A stretch of 38,114 nt of DNA, taken from contig RHPI01003642.1 in assembly GCA_009103225.1 (NCBI GenBank), positions 1,333,432 through 1,371,545 on the forward strand, written 5' to 3'. This DNA comes from Chlorokybus atmophyticus (taxonomy: Eukaryota > Streptophyta > Chlorokybophyceae > Chlorokybales > Chlorokybaceae). Shown piece by piece: positions 1-10,813 of this stretch (the stretch's first letter is position 1; each line of letters opens with the position of its first letter). Made by a program: the position numbers and the translations under genes. The notes beneath the pieces were generated by a model. That model was not told the origin of the DNA. It ran no database searches and was given only the letters and a program-made list of their open reading frames with translations.

Positions 1-2224
1 CGGCGGTGGTGGCGATGGCGGCGGTGGGGATGGCGGTGGGGATGGTGATGATGGGGGTGGTGGGGATGGAGGTGACGGTGGCGGTGGGGATGGAGGTGGC
101 AATGGCGGCGGTGGGAATGGAGGTGACGGCGGCGGTGGCGATGGCGGCGGTGGGGGTGATGGTGATGGCGGTGGTGGTGATGATGGCGATGGGCTTGGGG
201 GTGATGACGGCGGTGGCGGCAGTGGCTGAGCAGGCAAAAGGATAGGAATGAGTCAATTGCAGCCGTACCACTGGTTACTAGTGGCAATAGCTACCAGTCC
301 CTGGTATGAGCAATTAGCAATCTTACTACGCTTGGCTCATGTTGGGGTAATAAGCCCACCTCACAGCCGAAGGCATTGGGGAACTCATTGCAGACGCAGC
401 GCGGGCAGATGGCATACGAGACATCTACGACCTCAGCAGCATACTGTGTCTTGCAGCGCCTGCATCCGCTAGCAGGGTCTAAGCAGAAAGAGGTGCCGGC
501 ATCGACAAGGGTGCAGAGCCTATCGTAGTAGAGGAAGCCAACTCCAGTGTTGAAATTCGGCGGCTCTGTTGTACGAGTGAAGTTGAAGCATTGATTGTGA
601 ACGGCACAGACTCCACCAGGAGCAGGTGCAGGCGCGCGCTGTACCTGCTCCAACGCCAACCCGTGAGACTGAGGCGTCAGCTGGCATCATTTGAGAGGTA
701 TTAGCAGCAGATTGTATTACACTTCACACGCACCTCACAAACTCCACCGCGACACACGCCATCCGGACACTGCGTCGCATCCGGCTTGCCGAAACAGAAC
801 TCTGCACAAGGGATATTGAGACTCACCCACACATAGCACAACAGAGACACAAGCACGACCCGTATATGCACGCATGTCCAAACCTTGGACTATGACGGTG
901 AAGGAGCAGGCGGTTTCGAGCACAGCGGACCCCAAGCCGCGCTGGAAGGTCTCCTGCACGGTGAGGACACGTCCTCTATCGGTGGCCACGGGGATGAATG
1001 TGGCTGTGGTGTGGAGGGGTGAAGGCACCGCAACACCCGCGGGAGGGGCGATGTCGAATGCGCCGTCCGGGGTAGGTGTGACGGAGTAGAGAGGAGTGAT
1101 GTCTGTGTCTGATGTGGCATTGATGCCAAGGGTGAGGATGTCCGCTACGGGAACATTGCACTGCACTCCTGTGGCTTCCAGTGTACACTGCGGCGGGAGT
1201 GGAGTCTCGAAGCTGCACACTGGTGGCTGCGCGGCCGGGCTTACGATCTCCACAATAAAGTCTAGCGCGTGCTTTGCGGGGGCGTTGCCGATGTGGCGCT
1301 CCTCGATGATCACCTGAACGGCGTACAGCTCCCCCACAGCGGTCCCGTCTGTGCGCCAAGTGAGCTCGCACGAGGGGGATACTGTGAGCGTGTCAATTGC
1401 GCTCTGCGTACTAAGAATGCCGGACTCAAGTGATGTGGCACGCCGGCACGTGAACAAGTCCAGGTCCTGGTCAAGCACCGGAAGCTGGATGGCGTTGTCC
1501 TGCCCCGGGCCGACCACCTGGACTATGGGCGGCAAGGTGGAGACCACGCCACCGGTGTTGCCGTTATTCATATCAATGACGGTCTGCACGGTGAACTCGC
1601 TGTTTGGGGAATTTGTGAGCGTGCCAAGCCTGCAACAATCGTTGATGGACACAGTGAATGGGCCCGGGCCGCTGTAACTCTTTGAGATCTGCAACACGAT
1701 GTGCAAATCAGTCGCAAGGGCGCATGCATGCGTGCATGTGCGTGTGCATGCGCGTGCACATGCGTACGCGTATGTGTATGTATGTGCCGTACCTGAGCCT
1801 GCCCTTCTACTATGTCTCGCTCAGCGTTTGTCCCATCTGTGACAGAGAGTGCGAGGGAATGAGGACGGGATCGGTCGCCAAAGGAGAGCAGGGCCGGAAG
1901 TAGTTTGAAGGTGTCACCGACGGAGGGCGGGTCGGCACGGTTCCGGAAGAAGTAGCTCAACCTCCAGCTCTGGGATTAAGGCAGGCAGGTTTGTATGGAA
2001 ATTGTTCACAGAGGCAGCATTTGCACGCATGGTGTGTGCGATACCTGGGTAATGGTGATGATGACATCGTAGGGGCCAGCGTTGGTGCTGGTGTCCTTGC
2101 GCCAGGATGTAAAGCTGTAGCGGAAATGGGTGGCTTGGGCTGTGCCAGCATGCGTAGCCAGCGCGACAAGGACAACAAGCCACCACCAGGGCGTCGGTGC
2201 TGCTGACGCTCTGCCTGGCTTCAT
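1..2224 (-). CDS. Secreted hydroxyproline-rich (SPPP-rod) wall/matrix protein, 3' end off window
   Basis: Six exons on the minus strand: 2224-2045, 1969-1793, 1688-884, 801-734, 680-360 and 225 to the left edge. Every junction is GT-AG and all phases agree, giving 592 residues so far. The ATG at 2224 starts a signal peptide (hydrophobic core WWWLVVLVALA, likely cleavage after AQA at residue 31). Next comes an ectodomain opening with THFRYSFTSW, then ITQSWRLSYFFRN, with beta-rich Cys/Pro segments such as DFIVEIVSP. Residues near 390-515 are Cys-rich (GVCRGGVCE, CAVHNQC, CRRCKTQY, CPRCVC). The last visible exon is almost pure Ser/Pro (SPPPPSPP pattern), the rod typical of algal hydroxyproline-rich glycoproteins and pherophorin-like proteins. 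Likely extracellular and heavily O-glycosylated. The fold, from residue 32 to the Cys-rich part, resembles repeated Ig/cadherin-like ectodomains of protists, but I cannot name the domain. C-terminus not visible. Confidence 0.75.
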
Positions 2225-5200
2225 CGTGCTCCTACACACGCACAGGCAATCACAAAGTTAGCACCATTACATCATCTTGAGTCAGCAAACAGAAGCGACC
2301 AGTAGTGCCCACCTCAGCAGCAGTTGTCTGAGTGAAGGCTGTTGCACATGTATACACAGCATGCAAGTATGTGTACGCGCATGCACATGGACACATGCAT
2401 TGCACGAGTGCAAGAGATCAGCATACCGTAGCCAAGGCGGTCCGGGCCGCCAGGCTTCAGCTGGTGGAGAGAAGGGATGAGATTGACAACGTCGCTAGTC
2501 CGGCTGCAGTCTCATACCCGCATGACGGAACAAGCGTTTGCTTTAGGCTTGACCTGGCAAGCTCAAGTTCTGTCTCTTGGGCAGTCGAGAAGCAAGCTGG
2601 CGCATGCTTCCTCAGCTGTGGCAGCTGACAGGTGTCATCTGCTCTGTGAAAACCAATGTTTTTCTCGCGGCTGTGCTGCAGCTCCCCGATCGAGGAAGCA
2701 ACAAAATTGCGTTGCTATTGGCATTTCAGGTGTCGCACGTGCTAACCGAGCCATCTCATCCAGCTGTCGTTCCAACCAATGGTATCCTTACTATGCAATG
2801 CAATCCTTACTATGCAATTGTGCAGTGAAAGCCTACCTCACACTGCTCAGCACCTAGAGGTGGTACCAGAGGGTAGATTGCAGGAGTTGGAGGAGTGCAG
2901 TGTACTTGCCTCTGGGCGTGTGTCGCCCGTGCCTTGCAAGCGGCCGTGCCATCCACGCCGCAATCCAAGTTTCCAGCTGGTTGCGTGATGCCCACCGCAA
3001 GCGCATTGCAGAACATGCAGATCCAATGCCTCACGCTGCTTCGTGAAGGGCCGCGGAAGCAAGCTTGCCGATGTCAATGCATGCGCAAGCCATGAAGCAC
3101 AGCGGGGCTCGGTTTGTGCATGCATGCGCTAAGCTCCTCCTAGCGGAAGCAGTGAAGCGATGACGCTGTTACACTGTAGAGGGTGTATGCATTCTTTGAG
3201 AGGAAAGAGGAAACCTGTCCCTCGGTTGTGCTGCATTGGTCAACCTCAGAGACCATGGTACATGCAAAAAAGATGCGCAGGACGCGGACGCCATTTTGCC
3301 AATGCTCACCGCAAGCGCGGACTAGACGTCCACTTGGCGTCAGCTGCGGTGACTACAGCAACAACGCCTGCCATCACCTGGCCATCGACGACTGTCAACG
3401 AAACGCACGTCAGTGGGCTACCATCGAGCGGTCGACAAGGCGCGAGTAACCCCCGCTCGGAGCCCGCTGAGGTCACAGTCACCCATGCAGTCCCCAATTT
3501 TAAATTTAGTATTAGTAAATCTGCATCTTCACAGCGCGCAACAATGTTTGTTTAAACTATAACTGCAAATTTGTGATTGTCACAGTGACTCACAACAACA
3601 TGTGTAGACTTCGTATAACGGTCACATGACCATTATGTTATGCAGGAGGCGTATGTCGCAAAGATGCAAATATCGTCAGCATAATCATGTCGGCATACTT
3701 ACAAACCTGACGACTACCATGCTTATACACTGTCTGAAAGTGTTTCAACTCAATGACACATGACCCACTTAAATACATTTCTCATGTTGCATGAGAAATT
3801 ACTTATTTAAATAGGTCCTATTGTACAATGTTGCAGTACAAACTCTTAATCGTGTTCGCAAAATCTACATTATGTACACTAATAATAATCCAATAAGTTG
3901 TATCATAAGTAAATTAATAATTATGCAGCAAATAATTTGCACATGCACAAAAGGGTTATGTATAAGATGACGCACAGAGTTGCACATGTTGTGTGAACCA
4001 CTCTTACCATAAGATTACTATTCTTTCACTAATCCTATCAGCTTTTGCTAACACATTTGTTGGTGACCGGCCCGATTCATATACTGTATTATACAACATA
4101 TGCAAGTTACCTATGAGATAATTGGCAGCTAGAGAGGTTTGCATTTAGCTTTGACAAGTTGAGTACATTTGCAAACTGTAAACATGTTATGCAGGTCGCA
4201 TAACGGATTATGTTACACGATACAATGTCATTCAGCTTGTACACTAATCTGCAATGAACTTATGATAACACAAGTTTGCGTTTTTATGTGAAACGTGTGC
4301 CTACAGTATGGTTTGTTGCAGACAAGTACACATGCAACGAGTCTGGATAATGTTGTTCGTCTCTGCTATATTGTGCACATGTTGGGCGATGCCAATAGCC
4401 AGAGCGCTCGCCCCTGCAATTAACAAGTACTTAACGATGACGCAACGCAACATGGACGGGCCCGTTCGGCCCTACTCGAGTCGACGCCATTAAAACGACG
4501 GGCTGATCCGACCGCGATTGCGCGTGATGCGCCGCGGCAGGTGAAGCCGCGGCCCTACTCAGCCGTGAGCTAGGACCCTAGTGTCGTCAGGTGGGTTGCT
4601 TAGAATGTGCCTGAAGAGGCTCGTGTTTCAAGCAGGCCTTTAGGCATGATCATGCGATAATTAGGTACGTCGGTGCCGCCTGAACCGAAGCTGAGCCTGA
4701 ATGCTCACGCAGCGTGCGACACGCTGGTCCGCACAATCGTACGATGGTTGCTAAGTATGCAATCAGCATGCTACAGCGCTAAAGTTAAAGTTACTAAGCT
4801 TAAAACATGTCTGCACGGGCTCTTCGTGTAACATGCACGCGGCGCCGCACAGCTGCGCAGCTGAACAGCTGTGCAGCTGTCTTTCTGAACGTGGCTGCAG
4901 CCGAGCACGCCCTGAGCCACCCAAGCTGACTCTATTACATCCAATGTGTACCACCTGGCACGCTATTGCTTTCCATATCCGCCTGCCGTGTCGCCCAAAT
5001 TGGAAAAAAAAAACAATAAACTGTGCCCCAACGTCCTCGGTCGGCATGCAGCCGGTATCACAAGCAAGGCGAATTACTTGCCGCATGTAATGTGTAAGTA
5101 TCTGTGTGTCTGTGTTCGGCTGGGGTGGGTAGGTTGTGGGCTAATCTGCTATGTGCTGGCTCTCAGCCCAACACACAGTCGATCTAATGAATTATCAGTG

Positions 5201-6656
5201 TCCTCTGCATGGTAGCAGCTGCAAGCACTGCGGCTGTATGGGTACGCCAGCCCAGGTGCCTTCCTCATTGCCTTTTATTCTTTTGCACGCAAGAGCTTTG
5301 TTTATTGTCAAGTAAGCAAATGCTGCATGCAGGTTGTCTTGCGGAATAGCAGACGGGTCGAAGCGACCAGGGCAATCACGACTCCTCCTCTTGCTCCTGT
5401 TCAGCAGAAGTCATGCAGGTATGACGGCATGCAATGCACCGAAGTAGACATCATTATCGTTGGTCGGCAATCACTCTGTGTTTAGCTCAGCCTTGCATAC
5501 ACGCAGCTTGGTGTGTTTGAGACGTTAATGACAATCAACACTTTGCACAAGACTAGCAGTGAATGCTGCATGCGCAGCGCTTTGGGTGTTGCCCCTGGCA
5601 GGCCCTACGCTCCAATGGTGTTGCTTCATGCTGTGACATTCATGTGTAACTACAAACCCATGCTGCCATCTAGTGTTGACCCATAAGTCGAGCATACATC
5701 CACGATAGGGTGCGGTGCCTTGATGTCTGCTTGTACGCAGGGATGCGACGGAGGTTGCTATGTTGGTGGAAAGTGTGGTGCGCATCACTTGGACGGCATC
5801 GTCATGATTCCAGTTAGCCCACCAAGGTCAGCAGCTCACTGTCAACTGAGTTTATAAAACGATGGCATGCGAGTCAAGGTTGAGCGGGTGTGCAATCTGC
5901 TGAGCAGTAAGTAGTTGGTGAGACTGTCTAGGACGCAACTTGCGGCTTCCCTCTTGGGCTTTACGAGGGTCACAGTTGCCGTAAGCTATGTTCCACGAGT
6001 TGTTTGGTAGCTTGGGGAGATGTGGCTAGGGCAGTGGTTTTGCATGCATATGCGTGGGTGCATGCAATAGGGTGTTACGCTGATGTTGGCATGGAGAGGT
6101 TGTGCGTCTGGAACATACGGCGGTATACCTTTTTATAAGCGCGTGAGTGTGTATGCATGACTGTGTATGCGTGCACACACGCACGAATGCACGCGCATGT
6201 ATGCGCGCGTCTCTGTGTGCGTGTATGGGTGTGCCATAGCAAGTGTGCACGGGCATTTGACAGAACTATGAGAGCGTGACCGCTGAACGAGTAGCAAAGC
6301 TCCAGCGGGGAGAACTCTATCTGTCAACATTCTCAGCTGTGACCATTGACAGCCCTCTGAGTAATGCCCGCATGTTAAGCAGGCCGACAGGTTCACCCAC
6401 CAGCATAGCCCAAGCTCTTCCTTACAGCTGGTGTGGAAAGGGCGCGGGCCAGGTGATGCTCATAGTTGAGTTGCAAGAAGCATGCAACAAGTACTGCTTG
6501 CATAGAAAAGAACCCGCACAGACACGCCTAGGCACGCATGAGATGTCTGGAAACATGTACATCTTATAAGCCGCCAATAGTGCTGCTCATCTCGTTGTTC
6601 CTCCTTCTCAGGTGTCTCGCGGGCGCGCTGCAGCGAGGCTGGCACGCACGCGCTGC
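2225..6656. other. Gene-poor stretch, no coding region recognised
   Basis: About 4.4 kb with no open frame I can tie to a family or to paired splice sites. Roughly 3540-4310 is clearly AT-rich compared with the rest. 4500-4570 is GC-rich with short inverted GCCGCGGC-type words. 6150-6240 is a TG/CG alternating tract. A plus-strand frame around 2430-2630 has mildly gene-like composition but no recognisable domain. Promoters of the divergent genes on either side must lie here, but no specific element is visible. Confidence 0.5.
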
Positions 6657-9600
6657 ATGATACTCACGCTTGGTGCCGTCTCCTTCTTCTTGTTGGGATT
6701 GCTTGCACCGCAGTCACCTGGCGTAATGAAGCAACTCCAAGCAGTCTCGCAGTACAGGCGGCAACAGCTGTCAGCAGTGACAATGCACTCGTTGCAGGCA
6801 TGTTGCGCTGAGAGAATTCTGGTCAATGCTGCGTTGTGCTTGCATGTGATTGAGTATTCTTGTGTGGCAGCTGTTTGCCTTTGTGGATGGATGTGGGAAA
6901 GCGACTGCATCTACAGACACACCACTCACGAGAGACGACCTGCTGCTTCCCATCCCCACAACAACGGTGCGACACGCCCTCGTCCACGCTGGCCGCGACA
7001 CCTGGCGCCAGGGCATCAAGACGCTCGTCGTCACCGATGTGGCCACAACCGAGAGTACGCTGATGTGTAGGCGTGCACGTACATGTGTGCGTGTGTGTCG
7101 TATACATGTAGATTAGAGGGAGTGAGGGGGTGATGTATCTACAAAGTGTATTGTGCCAGGCTACTACAATGAGACAGAGATTTGGGTGCCGTATCCCGAT
7201 GCGCCATCATGGGGAAAGGAAGCTGGCAAGTCCTTTTCCGATGGAGACGCTCGCATGGTGTTTGCGGCCGTGTAAGTACCAAAGTATTGGGATGAGACAA
7301 GGTTGAGAGCAGCGATCAATACTTGTACGTGTGCACGCTTGGGCATTTGCATAAACAAGGGTCTCGTGATCAAGATGCACAACTGATCTGCAGGTGGGCG
7401 AACATAACCTTTGCGGACCAGTTCAAGTGGATGATACTCGGAGATGATGACACGCTTTTTGTCATCGACAACATCCTGCGCTTGCTGGAAGGTCTCGATC
7501 ATAACGTGCCGTACATCATCACCGATGCCGTGCGGCCTGGAATGAATTATCTCGGACCAGACATGCATAACACCACGGTATGTGTACCATGCTGGACTGT
7601 ATTGTTGACAGCTACAACTGGATGACACACCGTCATACACGCATGCGCACGCACGCACGCACACATGGCTCTCTGTGTGTGTGTTGTCAGTTGTATCCGC
7701 CGGGCACTGCGCACGGTTTCTGTCTTCTTGCAAAAGGGGAGCCCGACACGCCAAAGGGCGAGTGCGTGCGCTGGCCCAAACGGTCGGTCACGCCATGCCG
7801 CATTGAAGACTTGAGCGAATGCGCACACCTGTATGAGGTAAGGCAGGCAGATATATCCTCATCATCCTCATCATCAACACAAGTGTGTATAATTATAACC
7901 GCATGTTGGTTGGTGAGGTCAGGACGGCGGCTGCGCGAGCAACTTCTACTGGGGTGGCGCGGGAGCCATCGTAAGCATCGGGCTGCTGCGTAAGCTGAGC
8001 GCAACCGACCTCATGCGATGTGCGGCCGATCCCAACGGCGGGGACTGGCGCATGGCCCTCTGCTTTTGCAAACACGGCTACCCCATCTCGCAGGCCAGTC
8101 GCATGCATGGACACGAATGTGTGTGTGTGTGTGTGTGTGTGTGTGTTGCCCCGCATGCCCGGCACAACAACGCATTGACATGTATGTACCCAGCAGGTTG
8201 ACCCGCGCAGAGGTTCCCTGTCTTTCTACCAGATGCCACCGCCAGACCTGATGGATGTGGCAGATATGGAGGCATGTCCGGCGGGCTCGCGCTGCGACCT
8301 CGTGCGCAAGAACACCTGCAGTGTGCATCTGAGGGCAGGCGGCCTCAACGAGCTCCCACCCGGTGTCTCGCCCAAAGACTACGACACCGCACGCACCGAC
8401 CGCACCATCGCTCTCATGCACAAGTACCAAGACATCTTCTCCAGACGCATACCCAAATATCCGTATCCGATCCGCAACTCCTCATCAACACCACCGGCAC
8501 CATCCCCCCAACCATCACTACCATTGTCATCATCACCCTCGAAGCTGGACGCACCCACTCTCACTCCCCTTGATTCACTTACGACCCCCAAGCCTACGTT
8601 GCTTCGGGTTGCGGGCAGCCCCAGCGAGGAGGGCAAGCGGGCTTTCGAGGACGCCGCCAAGCGCGTGGCCGGCGTGTACGCCAACCGGGTGGAGGAGCGC
8701 CTCGCCAAGACAGTAGTGATGCTCTCCGGCAACATGGCCTACCTGGACATGCTCTACAACTGGATATGCTGCGCGCGGCGGCTGAAGGACGAAATCAAGT
8801 TCATGGTGGTCACGCACGACACAGCGCTGCACAGGCACTTGAGCTCAAGCGGGAACAACATGCCTATTGTCAGCGTGGACGGCACCGCTCTGGGAGACAC
8901 TCCCATCACCGAATACAGCGACTGGAACACCCCCGAGTTTAATTACCTCACCTTCGTGCGGGTCAAGGTGGGGTGATGGTGCGAGGTGGTCCATCATACC
9001 AGCTGTGTGACACTCAGGTTGCTTGCTGCCGTGTGGCAGGCGGTGCAATTGTTGTTGGAGCTGGGTTATGATGTGTTGTTGAGCGATGCGGACACCTGCT
9101 GGCTGGAGGACCCTTTCCCGCACTTGCGGTCTGATGTGGCAATGCAAGTCTCCACGGACAAAGTGATGAACCGCGCCAACCCGGCAAACACGGACCTGGA
9201 CGAAGTATTTGGACCGTTTGTGATCAACGCTGGGTTCTACTATGCGCGCTCCACGCCAGAAGTGATTCAGTTCTTCATCGACCTTCAAGACCGTTGCTGC
9301 ACTAGTAATAGCTCGCTCTCTCACCTGTGTTCAAGTGAAGTCAAAAAATTGGTTGTGGCTGTTTCGAATAACATCTTCTGTTTACCCTTGACAGATATGA
9401 ACGACCAGATGGCTATGAACCAAATCATGCCTCTATGGTTAGCGGAAAAGCGCGCAACACAGGTGCGGGCTTTTGCATGCGATACCTCAACCCAACATCA
9501 TGCCTGTGTGAAGCATATTTGCACTCATGCGTTCACATGTCTCGCAGATACCGCGGGGAGCACTGGACTCATCTTTGAGTCAAACCATTGAACAACGCAC

Positions 9601-9862
9601 AAGCTTCACTGTTCAATACTTGGACCAAGCATTGTTTCCATCAGGGTTCGACTACTTCTATGATGGCCGCAGCGCGTGGCAGACGCACGGTGTTGCTGTG
9701 CAAAAAACCTCAGTTGTGGTTGTTCATGTCACGTGGACTATAGGCCACCCTGCAAAGGTCCATCAGCTCCAGCGCAACAACCTATGGTTGGTTGATGCAA
9801 ATGATCCAAGCAAAGAGCCTGTATGTAGTAGTGCTACCGTGATTGGTACGCCTCTAAGTTAA
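6657..9862 (+). CDS. Bifunctional glycosyltransferase: GT31 (fringe/DUF604-like) fused to GT77-like domain
   Basis: Ten exons: 6657-6722, 6871-7054, 7160-7271, 7394-7577, 7691-7837, 7923-8093, 8197-8967, 9040-9304, 9395-9462, 9548-9862; 760 residues. The N-terminus (ILTLGAVSFFLLGLLA) is a type II signal anchor, so a Golgi membrane enzyme is likely. Residues 45-320 are GT31-like: HAGRDTWRQGIKTLVVTD, the metal-binding triad in WMILGDDDT (138-140), and FYWGGAGAIVS (239-249). A Ser/Pro/Thr linker follows (380-415). Residues 455-760 are GT77-like: ELGYDVLLSDADTCWLEDPF with DxD at 561-563, then VINAGFYYAR, MNDQMAMNQI and a late LFPSGFDYF. The two halves share the single uninterrupted exon 8197-8967, so the fusion is not an artefact of exon joining. 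Start uncertain: an acceptor at 6610-6611 keeps the frame open upstream with a basic tail, so an extra 5' exon may exist. The exon 6 donor is probably GC. Confidence 0.85.
8119..8146. repeat. (GT)14 microsatellite inside intron 6
   Basis: Uninterrupted GT dinucleotides, inside the intron that separates the two last GT31 exons of the glycosyltransferase gene. Confidence 0.95.
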
Positions 9863-9904
9863 ATGCTACATAGCATATATGATTGCATTGACTCATATAG
9901 TGAG

Positions 9905-9909
9905 TGTAA
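9905..9909 (+). promoter_or_regulatory. TGTAA poly(A) signal candidate
   Basis: TGTAA lies 43 bases past the stop of the glycosyltransferase fusion gene. UGUAA is the usual polyadenylation signal of chlorophyte green algae. A five-base word is weak evidence alone. Confidence 0.4.
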
Positions 9910-9924
9910 GTTGAAGCTAGCATA

Positions 9925-9946
9925 TATGTACGTATATACGTACATA
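9925..9946. repeat. 22-bp perfect palindrome
   Basis: TATGTACGTAT followed directly by its reverse complement, with no spacer. It lies 63 bases past the stop of the glycosyltransferase gene. Confidence 0.9.
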
Positions 9947-10194
9947 GCCTATGATTATGGCAATCAGATGGTCGGGCATGTGGTTATGGCGGCATATGTA
10001 GTGGATGATATGTTGTCTCATCGGATGTTATTCAAGTAGTATAACGCACCACACTATGTCAGCATAATTACTTATCTACTAGTCATGCACGGCAAGTTGT
10101 GTCACACAACATACTACTCGCCTATGAACATATGTCGCTGATTTTGGCATTGAAGCGATCAATAATGGTGTGTGCACAAATCTCTCGAGGGTGA

Positions 10195-10339
10195 TTATTG
10201 CCGGTTTCAACCTTTCGTGTGCACGAAGCACCCAACACCCGCATACAGCACCCGCTTCCCCGTCTGTCATGATGTGAAAGGCGGGAAAACGATTGCATGA
10301 AAACGCGCAGTGCACATGAAAGGTTGAAATCGGCAATAA
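10195..10339. repeat. 145-bp foldback with 30-bp inverted arms
   Basis: The arm 10195-10224 (begins TTATTGCCGG) and the arm 10310-10339 (ends CGGCAATAA) are reverse complements at 28 of 30 positions by eye. The spacer is 85 bases. Could be a small MITE-like element or a precursor hairpin for a small RNA. Confidence 0.8.
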
Positions 10340-10780
10340 GATGGACATGGTCTTGGTGACAACTGACAAGCCAGTGGTTGATTTGTTGTGTGCACAAGAG
10401 CCTCCTAGAGATGATGTGGTGCATGATTGCAGACATGTGTGTACATGTGCGTGCGCTTGTATCTGCATGGGTGCATGCATATGCGTGTATGCGTGCGCGC
10501 ATGTGCAGAAGCGCGTGTGGGCGCATGTGGTGTGGGTGGGTGCTTTGTGCATGTGTGCATGCATACAGATTCTGGCATGCATATGCGTATGCGTGTGCCT
10601 GAGTGTGTGTGTTTGCAAGGGAAATGTGCTTCTGTGTACACGTGCGTGCCTGGGTGGCTGCGTGCATGCGCGTGTCTTTGACAAACACAGACATAGTGTG
10701 TACTCACACACACAGCTCTTACCGTCATCGCTAAGGTCGTTCGGATCGCCCTCGCCTGTCCTATAGCGGTCCACATCTAG

Positions 10781-10813
10781 CCACACCCTCACTGGCCGCC
10801 AGTGAGGGTGTGG
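10781..10813. repeat. 16-bp perfect inverted repeat, 1-base spacer
   Basis: CCACACCCTCACTGGC at 10781-10796, one C, then its exact reverse complement at 10798-10813. The stem is GC-rich and would be very stable in RNA. Confidence 0.9.

Noticed and set aside
6-245. Plus-strand frame of Met/Ala/Val/Gly repeats at the left edge
   Set aside because: It is the shadow of the minus-strand SPPP-rod exon, whose frame is open, has a good acceptor at 226-227 and joins in phase to the Cys-rich exon.
2332-2857. Plus-strand frames near 2430-2860 (RRDEIDNVASPAAV and LALGLTWQAQV)
   Set aside because: Two competing frames, no recognised domain, no matching donor/acceptor pair. Kept as unassigned.
3160-3555. 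131-residue plus-strand frame
   Set aside because: Composition shows no motif, a minus-strand frame overlaps it, and it ends at the AT-rich island. Not supportable as a gene.
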